Assembly: GCA_002700305.1 (NCBI GenBank)
Contig: PACZ01000052.1
Location: 9,483 to 73,482 of the forward strand
Reading direction: 5' to 3'
Source: Hyphomonas sp.
GTDB lineage: Bacteria > Pseudomonadota > Alphaproteobacteria > Caulobacterales > Hyphomonadaceae
DNA: 64,000 nucleotides
Numbering within the stretch: position 1 is the first letter of the stretch; the number at the start of each line of letters is the position of its first letter. A model generated the notes under the pieces. The model searched no databases and was not told the origin of the DNA. It saw nothing but the letters and a program-made list of their open reading frames with translations. A program made the position numbers and the translations under genes. This document shows, in pieces, positions 7,404 through 16,351 of this stretch.

Positions 7404-7975
7404 AAAAGCGCACGCTTTGGATGACAGGATTTAGCGCCGGTCTTGTCTTTTTCGGTCTGGTTCTCGACCCCGCAGATCGCTTGATCTGGAACCGGACCGC
7501 GAGCGCACCGACAGGGCTTTACTGGCTGAGCGACGCGCCCTTCACCCCTGGCCGATGGGTCGTCGTCTCCAGCCAGAGCGTGCAAGCGAACTGGGCGCAG
7601 GAGCATGAATTTGTTGGCGAAGACTGGCCGTTATTGAAACAGATTGCCGGGGGTCCCGGCGATGAAATCTGCCGGACCGGACGCGACATTCTGATCAATG
7701 ATGAAGTTGTGGCGGAAGCGCTGATTGTCGATTCCAGTGGCCGAAACCTGCCTGTGTGGGATGGCTGTGTCCGGCTTGAAAGCGATGAGCTTTTCCTGCT
7801 GACGCCGCATCCGGCGTCGCTTGATGGCCGGTATTTCGGTCCCGTAAAACAAACAGACCTGGATGGCGTCGCCATCCCCGTTTTCGTGGCCCGGGACAGA
7901 CAGGGCGCAAGCGGATGCAAAGCGATACATGCGGATGCAAGGGAATCAGAAGCGAACCCGGTAGGGCAAGATTGA
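7400..7975 (+). CDS. traF: S26-family signal peptidase, TraF-type conjugal transfer protease
   Basis: 191 residues. An N-terminal TM segment (about 6-23) is followed by TASAPTGLYWLS, in which S35 is the likely nucleophile, and by LLKQIAGGPGDEI with the general-base lysine K80. The spacing and the G-x-P-G-D-E motif match TraF/LepB peptidases. In RP4-like systems TraF cleaves and cyclises the pilin TrbC in the periplasm. No trbC is present here, so its normal substrate is missing. The gene sits between the HTH gene and the relaxase, the usual place. Confidence 0.85.
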   Translation: MKKRTLWMTGFSAGLVFFGLVLDPADRLIWNRTASAPTGLYWLSDAPFTPGRWVVVSSQSVQANWAQEHEFVGEDWPLLKQIAGGPGDEICRTGRDILINDEVVAEALIVDSSGRNLPVWDGCVRLESDELFLLTPHPASLDGRYFGPVKQTDLDGVAIPVFVARDRQGASGCKAIHADARESEANPVGQD

Positions 7976-8117
7976 AGCTATGGCACCACATGGCGCCTAA
8001 CCCCTTGTCTGCACATCTGTTTTTTGGCGCCCTTTGCACAGCATTGTGGTGCATGCGTTTCTCGAAACGCGTTGAAATTACTGAATATTCCTTGGTGCAC
8101 GGATTGAGTGACCTCCG

Positions 8118-10046
8118 ATGAGCGAGGAAAGACCCTTCACGCCGCGGCTCGGACGTATACGCGATCAAGGCGCGCCCGCAGGCAAGCGCTTGTCACGCCA
8201 GCTGAATAAGGCCGGAGCGAGACTTTCCAAAGCCTCTCGCAAGTCTGCCTTTACAGGCGCGCGTTATGGCACGGGCGGCGCGGCCCGAACCGGTGGTTCT
8301 CGCCATAGGCATTTGTCTCGCCAACACATGCGCCGCGTCATTGTCAAAGTGCATATCGCAAGAGCGCGCGGCGCAGGTCCCGGACTCTTTCGCGCCCATG
8401 TCAGCTATCTGCAGCGCGACGGTGTCGATCGCGAGGGAGAAGGAGGCATTCTTTATGATCGCGATCAGGAGGGGATCAGCCCCCGCGAATTTCTGGAGCG
8501 TAGCGAGCATGACCTCCACCAGTTTCGGATCATCGTCTCGCCGGAAGATGGCGCACGTATGGGGGACCTCAAACAGGCCACGCGCGAACTGATGGCGAGA
8601 ATGGAAAGGGATGTCGGGCGGCGTCTCGATTGGGTCGCCGTTGATCACCACAATACAGGCCATCCGCATACCCATATTGTTGTGCGGGGTCGCGACGCCC
8701 GGATGAAGGATGTCGTCATCGCGCGGGACTATCTCACAAAGGGCCTCCGAGAAGCTGCCGAAGAACTCGCCACGCAACGGCTCGGACCGAGGCGAACATT
8801 GGAGATCGCGGGTGCGCGTCAGAAGCAGGTGGATCAGGACCGCTGGACAGGGCTCGATTCCGAGATCGAAACGCGATTGGAGAACGGCGCATTCAGGCTA
8901 GGTGATGCAAGCTCGAGCAAAGAGCGGTTTGATCGGTCCTTGCGCCTCGCGCGCATCAGGCACCTTGAATCTCTTGGCCTGGCTGAACAGGACGGCACGC
9001 TCTCCTGGCGAATGAAACAGGGCTGGCAAGAGCAGCTAAAACGCAGAGCACGGCGCGGCGATATCATCCGCACACTTGCCGCTGAATTCGGCGAACGAGA
9101 GTCCGACATTCGATTTGTTCAGGACCGCGCGAAAGACGCCGCCCCCATTCGCGGGGTCGTGAAGGCTTATGGCCCGGAGGATGAACTTCGCGATACGCGC
9201 TATCTGCTTATTGAAGATTTTGACGGTGGCATCTGGCATGTGCCTTCTGCAGCGGTCGATGTTCACGCCCGCCCGCCGCAAGGCGCAGTGGTGGAGCTCT
9301 CCCGCGCGCGAGCCGTGGCGCGTTCCTCGGACAAGGCCATTGCTGAGGTCGCAGAGCAAACCGGCGATATCTGGTCGGAAGCCCTGCACGCCCGCCACGA
9401 TCCCGGATCAAAACCAGCCTATCATCTGACACTGAAGCGGCGGCTCGAAGCTTTGCGGCGTGTGGGTATTGGGGAGCGCCTTGCGACCGGTGAATGGCAC
9501 ATTGGCGAAGACTTTCTGGAGCGCGCAGCGGCATATGAGGCGGGCCGATCCGGCGGCGTCAAATTGAGTGTCCTGTCCTGGCTTTCACCGAAGATGCAGA
9601 TCGACCGCCTCGGCGAAACATGGATCGACGACCTGTCAGAGGATGCAGCAGCGCAGCAGCAAACCTTGAAGGACTTGAAAGCAAGTCGGCAGATCTGGCT
9701 CCGCGAACAAGGCTATCTGGGTGCGGGCCAATCAGAACTCATGGAAGAGCAGAAAAGCAAGCTGCGCGCTCTGGAACTGAAGCGTGAGCGGGACACCATC
9801 GCAGTCGCTTCAGGCCGAACCTCTGTTCAGCTGGCGAAAGGGGATCGGTTTGAGGGCAAGCTCGAAGGGCATGTCGACCTTGCAGCCGGGCGTATGGCGA
9901 TCATTGGCAACGCAAAGGAATTCGCGCTGGTGCCATGGCGTGGCAGTCTTGGTCGGCAAATGGGACGAGAACTGACCATAAAACGCACCGCGTCGGGTAT
10001 TGGCTGGAGCATGGATATGGGGCGTTCCAGAGGGCTGTCTCGCTAG
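8118..10046 (+). CDS. Conjugative relaxase (VirD2-like, DUF3363-type)
   Basis: 642 residues. After a basic N-terminal tail come RVIVKVHIARARG and FRAHVSYLQRDGV, whose Y97 is the candidate nicking tyrosine. The metal motif HHNTGHPHTHIVVRG lies at about 177-191 and supplies the three-histidine site of relaxases. The ~400-residue C-terminal part is the DUF3363-type extension with charged helices. The protein would nick oriT and pilot the strand into the recipient. It lies 118 bp upstream of traG. oriT itself was not located. Confidence 0.9.
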   Translation: MSEERPFTPRLGRIRDQGAPAGKRLSRQLNKAGARLSKASRKSAFTGARYGTGGAARTGGSRHRHLSRQHMRRVIVKVHIARARGAGPGLFRAHVSYLQRDGVDREGEGGILYDRDQEGISPREFLERSEHDLHQFRIIVSPEDGARMGDLKQATRELMARMERDVGRRLDWVAVDHHNTGHPHTHIVVRGRDARMKDVVIARDYLTKGLREAAEELATQRLGPRRTLEIAGARQKQVDQDRWTGLDSEIETRLENGAFRLGDASSSKERFDRSLRLARIRHLESLGLAEQDGTLSWRMKQGWQEQLKRRARRGDIIRTLAAEFGERESDIRFVQDRAKDAAPIRGVVKAYGPEDELRDTRYLLIEDFDGGIWHVPSAAVDVHARPPQGAVVELSRARAVARSSDKAIAEVAEQTGDIWSEALHARHDPGSKPAYHLTLKRRLEALRRVGIGERLATGEWHIGEDFLERAAAYEAGRSGGVKLSVLSWLSPKMQIDRLGETWIDDLSEDAAAQQQTLKDLKASRQIWLREQGYLGAGQSELMEEQKSKLRALELKRERDTIAVASGRTSVQLAKGDRFEGKLEGHVDLAAGRMAIIGNAKEFALVPWRGSLGRQMGRELTIKRTASGIGWSMDMGRSRGLSR

Positions 10047-10164
10047 ACGGCTTGGATGGCTTTGCAAGGCGCTGCGGGAATTGGCGCAGAATCCCGCTGG
10101 TCCAAGACCAGTCTCAGCAATCATTCTTGGGAGACGACAAATTGCTCTTTCAAGGAGGCACGCC

Positions 10165-12129
10165 ATGACCGGCACAAAGATACTCATTGGCCAGATCATG
10201 GTGGTGTTCGCGCTGATCATCGGAGCGGTCTGGCTCGCCACACAAATGACCGCTGACGCGCTTGGCCATCAGGCAGCGCTTGGCGCGCCCTGGTTCATCG
10301 CAGGCGAAACACCAATCTATAAACCGTGGCGGCTGTTCCAATGGTGGTACGCCTATGAAGCCTATGCGCCGGAAGTGTTCGCACGTGGCGGGCTGATCGC
10401 GGTCTCCGGTTCGGCGCTCGGCTTTCTGGCGGCGATCATTGGTTCTGTCTTGCGCAGTCGCCACGAGCGCCATGTCACCACTTACGGCTCGGCGCGATGG
10501 GCCAGCGCACCCGATTTGAAACGCGCCGGATTGTTTGCGGATAAAGGCGTGTTCCTGGGGCGTTGGCAAAAGCGCTATCTGCGTCATGACGGCCCTGAAC
10601 ATGTCATGGCGTTTGCACCAACGCGTTCAGGCAAGGGCGTGGGGCTGGTTGTACCAACCCTGTTGTCCTGGACCGGCAGCGCCGTCATCCACGACATCAA
10701 GGGCGAGAATTGGGAGCTCACGTCTGGCTGGCGATCCGGATTTTCCCGATGCGTGCGGTTTGATCCAACCGACCGGCGATCCCCGAAATATAATCCACTT
10801 ATGGGCGTGCGCCGCGGCGAGCATGAAGTACGCGATGTTCAGAACATCGCTGACATACTGGTTGACCCTGAAGGCTCGCTGGAGCGCCGAAACCACTGGG
10901 AGAAGACCGGACATGCCTTGCTCGTCGGTGTCATCCTGCACGTGCTTTATGCAGAAGCAGACAAGACACTCAGCGGCTGCGTGCGGTTCCTGTCCGATCC
11001 GAAACGCTCCTTCGCCGTCACACTCCGTATCATGATGACAACGCCTCATCTGGGGGAGAGAGGGGTGCATCCGATAGTTGCGCAGGCCGCTCGAGAACTT
11101 CTCAACAAATCAGAGAATGAGCGCTCCGGGGTTCTGTCCACGGCTATGAGTTTCCTGTCGCTTTATCGTGACCCCGTGATCGCAGAAATCACCAGCCGGT
11201 CGGACTGGCGCATTGAGGACCTGGTCGAAGAGGAGAGCCCGCTATCGCTCTATCTGGTCGTCCCCCCGTCAGACCTCTCACGGACGAAACCGCTGATCCG
11301 GCTGATCCTCAATCAGATTGGACGCAGGCTGACAGAAGACTTGCCCGAAAAGAACCGCCGAAAACTCCTCTTCATGCTGGATGAGTTTCCAGCGCTCGGA
11401 CGGCTCGACTTCTTTGAAAGTGCGCTCGCCTTCATGGCAGGCTATGGCATTCGGGCCTATCTGATCTCGCAATCCCTAAACCAGATCGAAAAGGCTTACG
11501 GGCCGAACAATTCGATCCTCGATAACTGCCATGTCCGAATTGCCTTTGCGACCAATGATGAGCGCACAGCCAAACGTGTCTCTGATGCCCTTGGCACGAC
11601 TACCGAGCTTCGTTCCCAGAAAAATTATACCGGCCATCGGCTAGCGCCTTGGCTCTCCCACATGATGGTTTCGCGACAAGAAACTCAGCGCGCTCTGATC
11701 ACGCCGGGTGAGGTCATGCAGCTGGCTGCATCGGATGAAATTGTCATGGTGTCAGGTGCGCCGCCCGCACACGCGCAGAAGCTGCGATATTTCAAGGACC
11801 GAAATTTCACCAAACGCGTCTTGTCACCAGCGCCAGTCGAATGGAGCGGCCAAGCATGTGACGCCGAATGGACATCCATTGTTGCGGCCCCGCCGTTCCA
11901 GGAGCCGGAGGCTAAGAAAGATATCGGACAACCCGATAGTGTGTCACTGAAACGGACGAGAGAACCTGAGTACACGAATGATGATACGCGTGAAAAATGC
12001 GTACGCGAGCCAAGTGCTGACGCCAACATAGACGATGAGATTGATCCGACCAGCGATCAAAATCTGGAAACCGTAAGACGCGCCGTAGCGGCAGATCGCG
12101 GCGATCCTGACGTCCTTCCGGGGTTCTGA
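10165..12129 (+). CDS. traG: Type IV coupling protein TraG/VirD4
   Basis: 654 residues from the ATG at 10165, which has AAGGAGG upstream. Two N-terminal TM segments (about 7-24 and 78-95) precede the cytoplasmic ATPase: Walker A in FAPTRSGKGVGL at about 150-161, Walker B in LLFMLDEFPALG at about 401-412, and the SQSLNQIEKAYG sensor region. It connects the relaxosome to the mating channel in the inner membrane. The C-terminal ~90 residues are polar and low in conservation. The next gene follows after 4 bp. Its T4SS partners (trb) are not in the window. Confidence 0.93.
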   Translation: MTGTKILIGQIMVVFALIIGAVWLATQMTADALGHQAALGAPWFIAGETPIYKPWRLFQWWYAYEAYAPEVFARGGLIAVSGSALGFLAAIIGSVLRSRHERHVTTYGSARWASAPDLKRAGLFADKGVFLGRWQKRYLRHDGPEHVMAFAPTRSGKGVGLVVPTLLSWTGSAVIHDIKGENWELTSGWRSGFSRCVRFDPTDRRSPKYNPLMGVRRGEHEVRDVQNIADILVDPEGSLERRNHWEKTGHALLVGVILHVLYAEADKTLSGCVRFLSDPKRSFAVTLRIMMTTPHLGERGVHPIVAQAARELLNKSENERSGVLSTAMSFLSLYRDPVIAEITSRSDWRIEDLVEEESPLSLYLVVPPSDLSRTKPLIRLILNQIGRRLTEDLPEKNRRKLLFMLDEFPALGRLDFFESALAFMAGYGIRAYLISQSLNQIEKAYGPNNSILDNCHVRIAFATNDERTAKRVSDALGTTTELRSQKNYTGHRLAPWLSHMMVSRQETQRALITPGEVMQLAASDEIVMVSGAPPAHAQKLRYFKDRNFTKRVLSPAPVEWSGQACDAEWTSIVAAPPFQEPEAKKDIGQPDSVSLKRTREPEYTNDDTREKCVREPSADANIDDEIDPTSDQNLETVRRAVAADRGDPDVLPGF

Positions 12130-12133
12130 GTGG

Positions 12134-12517
12134 ATGGGAAAGCCGCGCGTCAACATACGGATTTCGACAAAGCTCTATGCGCAACTGTGTGAGGCAGCTG
12201 ACAAGCCAGGGGTGACAAAAACGGCGATCGTTGAAGACGCACTGAGAGCATGGTTCGATCCAGAAGCGCGTTCAGTGCTGGAAGAGCGTTTGCTCGCCCG
12301 CATGGACGCCTTCGATCAGCATCAGGCGGATATGGAAAAGGACCTGGCCTACACTTACGCCACGCTGTCGCACTTTGTGTACTATTGGCTTACGCGGACC
12401 GAACCTATTCCTGAGGGGGAGCGTGATATCGCGCATGCGCTGGGGCAGAGGCGATTGGAGTATTTCAATGAGCAGGTGAGCAGCAAAATGTCTGCCGCGA
12501 CTGAGCCGGCCGCCTAG
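12134..12517 (+). CDS. CopG/ribbon-helix-helix-type conjugal regulator
   Basis: 127 residues. The N-terminus PRVNIRISTKLYAQLCEAADKPGVTKTAIVEDALRAWF has the strand-helix-helix pattern of ribbon-helix-helix proteins. A long charged helix and a short aromatic segment (YTYATLSHFVYYW) follow. It lies directly after traG, where alphaproteobacterial conjugative elements usually have this gene just before trbB. It probably regulates the transfer genes. Here it is the last gene of the module. Confidence 0.8.
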   Translation: MGKPRVNIRISTKLYAQLCEAADKPGVTKTAIVEDALRAWFDPEARSVLEERLLARMDAFDQHQADMEKDLAYTYATLSHFVYYWLTRTEPIPEGERDIAHALGQRRLEYFNEQVSSKMSAATEPAA

Positions 12518-12582
12518 ACGGGAGAAATGGACCCATCATAATTCTCGGTTCAGAAGTCTTGATTCGGAAGTATGGATACATT

Positions 12583-12747
12583 TCACACGAGCAGGCGCTG
12601 GCTCGATGGTTTCGTTGCGGTGCGAGTTCCGTACATGCCCACCAACCGAGACAACAATATTACCGTATACAGAACACCAATGACCGCCTCGAACGCGGCG
12701 GCGGCTTGAGGGTAATGCCCTTGAGGGGTGATATCGCCATATCCGAG
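12583..12747 (-). pseudogene. 3' fragment of a potassium/ion-channel gene
   Basis: The minus-strand frame reads SLGYGDITPQGHYPQAAAAF followed by EAVIGVLYTVILLSRLVGMY, then a short tail and stop. GYGDITP is the selectivity filter of two-TM ion channels (PF07885 type), followed by the pore-lining second helix. The first TM and the start are missing: the frame abuts the inverted-repeat element at 12748 exactly two residues before the filter (SL|GYGD). No remaining 5' part is recognisable beyond that element, so the gene is cut by a deletion or insertion. Confidence 0.75.
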
Positions 12748-12814
12748 TGACCTAGCCCCCTGAACTGCAGCCATGTTTTAGTTATAGAACTAGGCTGTTC
12801 AGGGGGCTAGGTCA
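12748..12814. repeat. 67-bp IS-end or MITE-like inverted repeat scar
   Basis: tgacctagccccctgaac (12748-12765) and its exact reverse complement (12797-12814) are 18-bp terminal repeats that begin TGA and end TCA. They enclose 31 bp without a gene, including the small dyad tagtt-atag-aacta. The ends resemble insertion-sequence termini of the TG...CA type. No target duplication is seen (gag / tct), which fits a deletion scar better than a clean insertion. It sits at the junction of the conjugative remnant and the catabolic cluster. Confidence 0.7.
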
Positions 12815-13022
12815 TCTGGTCGGACGATCGCGGATGTCGGGCATGGAAGGATTTGAGCAGGATAAGGCCCTCTCGTATCGCGGAATGACGATCTGTTGGC
12901 GTGAACTGGTATGACTCTAACAGAGCCATCTTTCACCAGAGTTCATAATCTACTTTCGCGTCCTTGTGCATCATAGCGGGAACGGAAACACGGAGCACAA
13001 AAGGGCTCTTGGGAGGATATAT

Positions 13023-15485
13023 ATGAACCAGAAGTTTAGACTCAATTTGAGCGGCGCAGCAATTTTGCCGATCGCCATTGCCCTTGCCACGCCGGCCTAT
13101 GGGCAAGTGGCAGATGTCCCTGCCGAAACAGAAGCGGAGCGGGAAGCAAGACTGACAACAGTGACTGTTACGGCACGTAAACGGGACGAGACGCTGATCA
13201 ATGCGCCGGTGGCCGTGACCGCCGTTTCCGGAGCAGAGCTGGAAGCGCAAGGGGTCACGAACCTTGAGCAGATTTCCGCGCGCGTGCCGGGCCTGCAGGT
13301 CGGTCGGGGAGCGCAAACCTCGAACATCTTTATCCGAGGTGTCGGATCTGGTATCAACAAGGGATTCGAGCAATCGGTTGGCCTTTATGTGGATGGCGTT
13401 TATCAGCCGCGCAGCCGCCAATTCTCACAGTCCCAGTTCGACCTGCAGCAAGTCGAGGTTCTGCGTGGGCCCCAAGGCGTTCTATTCGGTAAGAACACGG
13501 TTGCTGGCGCGATCAAGCTTGAAACGGCCTCGCCAGAAGTCGGAGAGGAACTCAATGGTTGGGTCGGTGTCACCTGGGAACCAGAATTCAATACGCAAAG
13601 CTACTCGGGCGTCTTTTCCGCGGGCTTGGCGGATAATTTGGCAGGCCGGTTGGCAATTCGTTATACGACGACTGACGGATATGTTGAGAACCGTGTCTTT
13701 GATCGCGACGAAGCCGAGCGCGAAGACATGTTCGCCCGGGCGACGCTCGCCTGGCAACCAACGGAGAGTTTAAACGTTGAGACGAAACTGAGCTATCTTG
13801 AAATGGACGGGGTCGGTAAGGAGCTTACCATTAATGCGATTGATGATCGCCTGCCGACGCCTAGCACGATAGCGCTCTCACAAATGCTTCATCCAGACTT
13901 TGGAGTTTCTACTGGCGATACCGCTTATGTCAGCTTCAGCGGCAATCCCGCATTCCGTGTCGGCGATCCTCCAATCTCCGACACGGAGACAACCGAATCA
14001 TTGAGCGGATCTGTGAAGGCAGAATGGGAGTTCGATAACTTTACCCTCACTTCGATTACTGGCTACTCCTCTTTCGATTTCGCTCAACATCACGATGTGG
14101 ATTTTCTGCCTGTCAGCTTCATTCACAATCTTGATGAAGAAGAACTGGACATGTTTAGCCAGGAACTTCGCATTGCCACAGACTGGGATGGGCGCATAAA
14201 TTTCTTGGGCGGGCTGTATTATGAAAACCAGGATGCTTATATTGAAGAGACAACGGCGTTCAATGGCACATTTGGCGTTTTGCCAACATCGATTTTGCCC
14301 GGCGGTATTGTTAACGTTGCTCAACGCACTTTCTTCGATCAACAAGCCGAAACGATTGCGCTTTTTGGCGAGCTTGGCATTGACCTGACCGACAGCGTCA
14401 CACTTGAACTAGGTTTGCGTTACTCCGAAGATGAGAAGAGCATCGATAAGAGTGTTGTTGTTGGAGCCGGCACACCCCGAGACTTCGTTGGCCTTGTCAC
14501 ACCCGCAGACACGATCGGGTCTGCCGATCTAACCGAATATCTAACCGCCGCCGCTACTGTTGGGGGTGCAGATGGATTGAACTCTGCAACGACTTTTGCC
14601 GCATTGCTCAACCGCTTTGCTGCTGACCTCAACGATACGCGAACAGAAGATCATCTTGATCCATCTGTAAAACTGCGCTGGCAGTATGCTGACAACGGGT
14701 CGGCCTATATTTCCTATTCCACTGGCTATAAATCTGGTGGTTACAATTTCAGTCCTGACACGGCGGAACCGGATGGGAGCCCGCGTCCGGGTCATGAATT
14801 TGAGGATGAGAAAGTCACGGCTTGGGAAGCTGGTATCAAGCACCAGTTCATGGGTGACCGTGCTCGCATCGGGGCAATCATTTTCCGAAGCGAGTTAGAA
14901 GACCTGCAGGTAACCTCGTGGAGTGGGACAAGCTTCGTGGTTGGGAACGCGGCTGAACTTCAAGTGCAGGGGCTGGAACTTGATGGCCAGTTCCTTCTCA
15001 GCGACGAAATCGAGATTGGCGGTGCGTTCGCCTATCTCGATCACGAATTCCAGTCCTTCCCAGGGGCAGGGTGTTCAGTGATCGAAACGGGCTTGGGCAC
15101 ATGCCCGGATTCTGCAGGTGTGGGTACCAAGGACCTTGCCGGCGAACGCGGGGCCTTTGCGCCCGAGTTCAGTGGTAACGTCTATCTCGCCTTCAATCGC
15201 AGTTTCGAGAATTTCGATCTGAATGCCCGGATTGGAGCCAACTTCAAGGACGAGATGTTCCTGGATGGCGACCTCGACCCGAACGCGTTTCAGGAAGGAT
15301 ATACGAAATTCGATGCTCATGTCGGGGTGGAGTTTGGCCGCTACGAATTCCGTGTATTCGGTCGCAACCTAACCGATGAAGCCACCTATACCGCCTCGGT
15401 CGACGCGCCACTCAGCCCGGGCGTGTATGTTGGCTGGATCGAAGAGCCGCGCGTGATTGGTGCCGAAGGCCGTATAAATTTCTGA
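13023..15485 (+). CDS. TonB-dependent outer-membrane receptor
   Basis: 820 residues from the ATG at 13023, preceded by GGGAGGATATAT. The signal peptide ends at TPAYGQ. A TonB-box-like stretch TVTVTARKRDE is followed by the plug (SGAELEAQGVTNLEQISARVPG, the RGVGS and VYVDGVY-type motifs, QVEVLRGPQGVLFGKNTVAG). A 22-strand barrel ends in the C-terminal signature RNLTDEATYTAS... GRINF with a final Phe. It would take up a ligand too large or scarce for porins. As first gene of the catabolic cluster it most likely imports the substrate; PQQ, which the dehydrogenase at 25319 needs, is an alternative ligand. Confidence 0.93.
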   Translation: MNQKFRLNLSGAAILPIAIALATPAYGQVADVPAETEAEREARLTTVTVTARKRDETLINAPVAVTAVSGAELEAQGVTNLEQISARVPGLQVGRGAQTSNIFIRGVGSGINKGFEQSVGLYVDGVYQPRSRQFSQSQFDLQQVEVLRGPQGVLFGKNTVAGAIKLETASPEVGEELNGWVGVTWEPEFNTQSYSGVFSAGLADNLAGRLAIRYTTTDGYVENRVFDRDEAEREDMFARATLAWQPTESLNVETKLSYLEMDGVGKELTINAIDDRLPTPSTIALSQMLHPDFGVSTGDTAYVSFSGNPAFRVGDPPISDTETTESLSGSVKAEWEFDNFTLTSITGYSSFDFAQHHDVDFLPVSFIHNLDEEELDMFSQELRIATDWDGRINFLGGLYYENQDAYIEETTAFNGTFGVLPTSILPGGIVNVAQRTFFDQQAETIALFGELGIDLTDSVTLELGLRYSEDEKSIDKSVVVGAGTPRDFVGLVTPADTIGSADLTEYLTAAATVGGADGLNSATTFAALLNRFAADLNDTRTEDHLDPSVKLRWQYADNGSAYISYSTGYKSGGYNFSPDTAEPDGSPRPGHEFEDEKVTAWEAGIKHQFMGDRARIGAIIFRSELEDLQVTSWSGTSFVVGNAAELQVQGLELDGQFLLSDEIEIGGAFAYLDHEFQSFPGAGCSVIETGLGTCPDSAGVGTKDLAGERGAFAPEFSGNVYLAFNRSFENFDLNARIGANFKDEMFLDGDLDPNAFQEGYTKFDAHVGVEFGRYEFRVFGRNLTDEATYTASVDAPLSPGVYVGWIEEPRVIGAEGRINF

Positions 15486-15494
15486 TCGTCTTGT

Positions 15495-15526
15495 AGCAGC
15501 CTCCTTTCCATCGAAGGGAGGCTGCT
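15495..15526 (+). terminator. Stem-loop after the TonB receptor gene
   Basis: agcagcctcc (15495-15504) and ggaggctgct (15517-15526) form a 10-bp perfect stem with a 12-nt loop, starting 10 bp after the stop. No clear T-run follows, so it may be a partial terminator or mRNA-stabilising hairpin that separates high receptor expression from the enzymes. Confidence 0.6.
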
Positions 15527-15577
15527 CCAGACTTGAGCAGTTGAAAGCTGACAATAGCAGGTCAGGAGCTTGCGAAC

Positions 15578-16351
15578 ATGAAACTCGATGGAAAAGTCGC
15601 TGTGGTTACAGGTGGTGCCTCTGGACTAGGCGCTGCTGCGGCGCGCAGTTTTGTTGAGCAGGGCGCACGCGTCGCGCTCTTCGATCTGAGCGAAGTCGCA
15701 GGAAACGCGCTCTGTGGCGAACTTGGAAACAAGGTCTGCCAGTTCTTCAAGGTCGATGTGACCGATGATCAATCGGTTGCGGATGCGGTGACAAATACCG
15801 TCGAGAAATTCGGGGCCATTCAGATTGCTGTCAACGCGGCAGGCATTCCGGCACCGACCAAAATTCTCGACCGGGACGGCAACCCTTGTCAGCTCGACAA
15901 GTTCACCAAGGTGATCATGGTCAACCTCGTCGGCACGTTCAACGTCATGAGTAAATGCGTCGCCGTCATGGCGAGGAACGCACCAGACGATCTGGGCGAG
16001 CGGGGAGTCGTTATCAATGTGTCATCCGGTGCCGCCTATGAAGGGCAAATAGGTCAGGCCGGCTATTCAGCGTCCAAGGCGGGTGTGATCGGTATGAACA
16101 TGCCGGCGGCGCGGGAACTCGGAGCCGTCGGCGTCCGTGTCAACGCGATCGCACCGGGGCTGTTTTTGACACAGATGGTGAAGAGTCTGGGTGAGAAGGT
16201 GGTCGTTTCACTGGTCGACACTGTCGAGGCGCCACGCCGCGCCGGAGACCCCATGGAATTTGCACACGCATGCCAGTTCATCGTCGAGAATGGATACTTG
16301 AATGGTGAAACAATTCGCCTCGATGCGGCAACACGTTTGAGGGCGAGATAG
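15578..16351 (+). CDS. SDR dehydrogenase of the HSD10 / 3-hydroxyacyl-CoA dehydrogenase type
   Basis: 257 residues. The Rossmann motif TGGASGLG is at 11-18, NAAG at about 86, the active-site S near 150, and YSASK at 163-167. The features LDRDGNPCQLDKF, VNLVGTFNVM, ERGVVINVSS-AAYEGQIGQ and PGLFLTQM are those of type II 3-hydroxyacyl-CoA dehydrogenases (HSD17B10-like), which oxidise 2-methyl-3-hydroxyacyl-CoA as well as hydroxysteroids. In this cluster it would catalyse the third step of beta-oxidation. Its TAG stop overlaps the GTG start of the aldehyde dehydrogenase by one base. Confidence 0.88.
   Translation: MKLDGKVAVVTGGASGLGAAAARSFVEQGARVALFDLSEVAGNALCGELGNKVCQFFKVDVTDDQSVADAVTNTVEKFGAIQIAVNAAGIPAPTKILDRDGNPCQLDKFTKVIMVNLVGTFNVMSKCVAVMARNAPDDLGERGVVINVSSGAAYEGQIGQAGYSASKAGVIGMNMPAARELGAVGVRVNAIAPGLFLTQMVKSLGEKVVVSLVDTVEAPRRAGDPMEFAHACQFIVENGYLNGETIRLDAATRLRAR

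Larger units (their letters stand above)
2859..12814. mobile_element. Remnant of a conjugative/integrative element (DNA-processing genes only)
   Basis: The gene order ardC, parB-like, DUF736, HTH, traF, relaxase, traG, copG-like is that of alphaproteobacterial conjugative elements. In those, copG-like is followed by trbB-trbI. Here no trb gene follows; instead there is a truncated ion-channel gene and a 67-bp inverted-repeat scar. No integrase or obvious att site was found. The left limit is uncertain: the metal cassette at 1-2858 may be cargo of the same element. Confidence 0.65.

Noticed and set aside
12807-12929. 40-residue minus-strand ORF (MALLESYQFTPTDRHSAIRE...) ending in the 67-bp repeat
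   Set aside because: Too short, no ribosome site or homologue recognised; could be the debris of a deleted gene, but there is no support.
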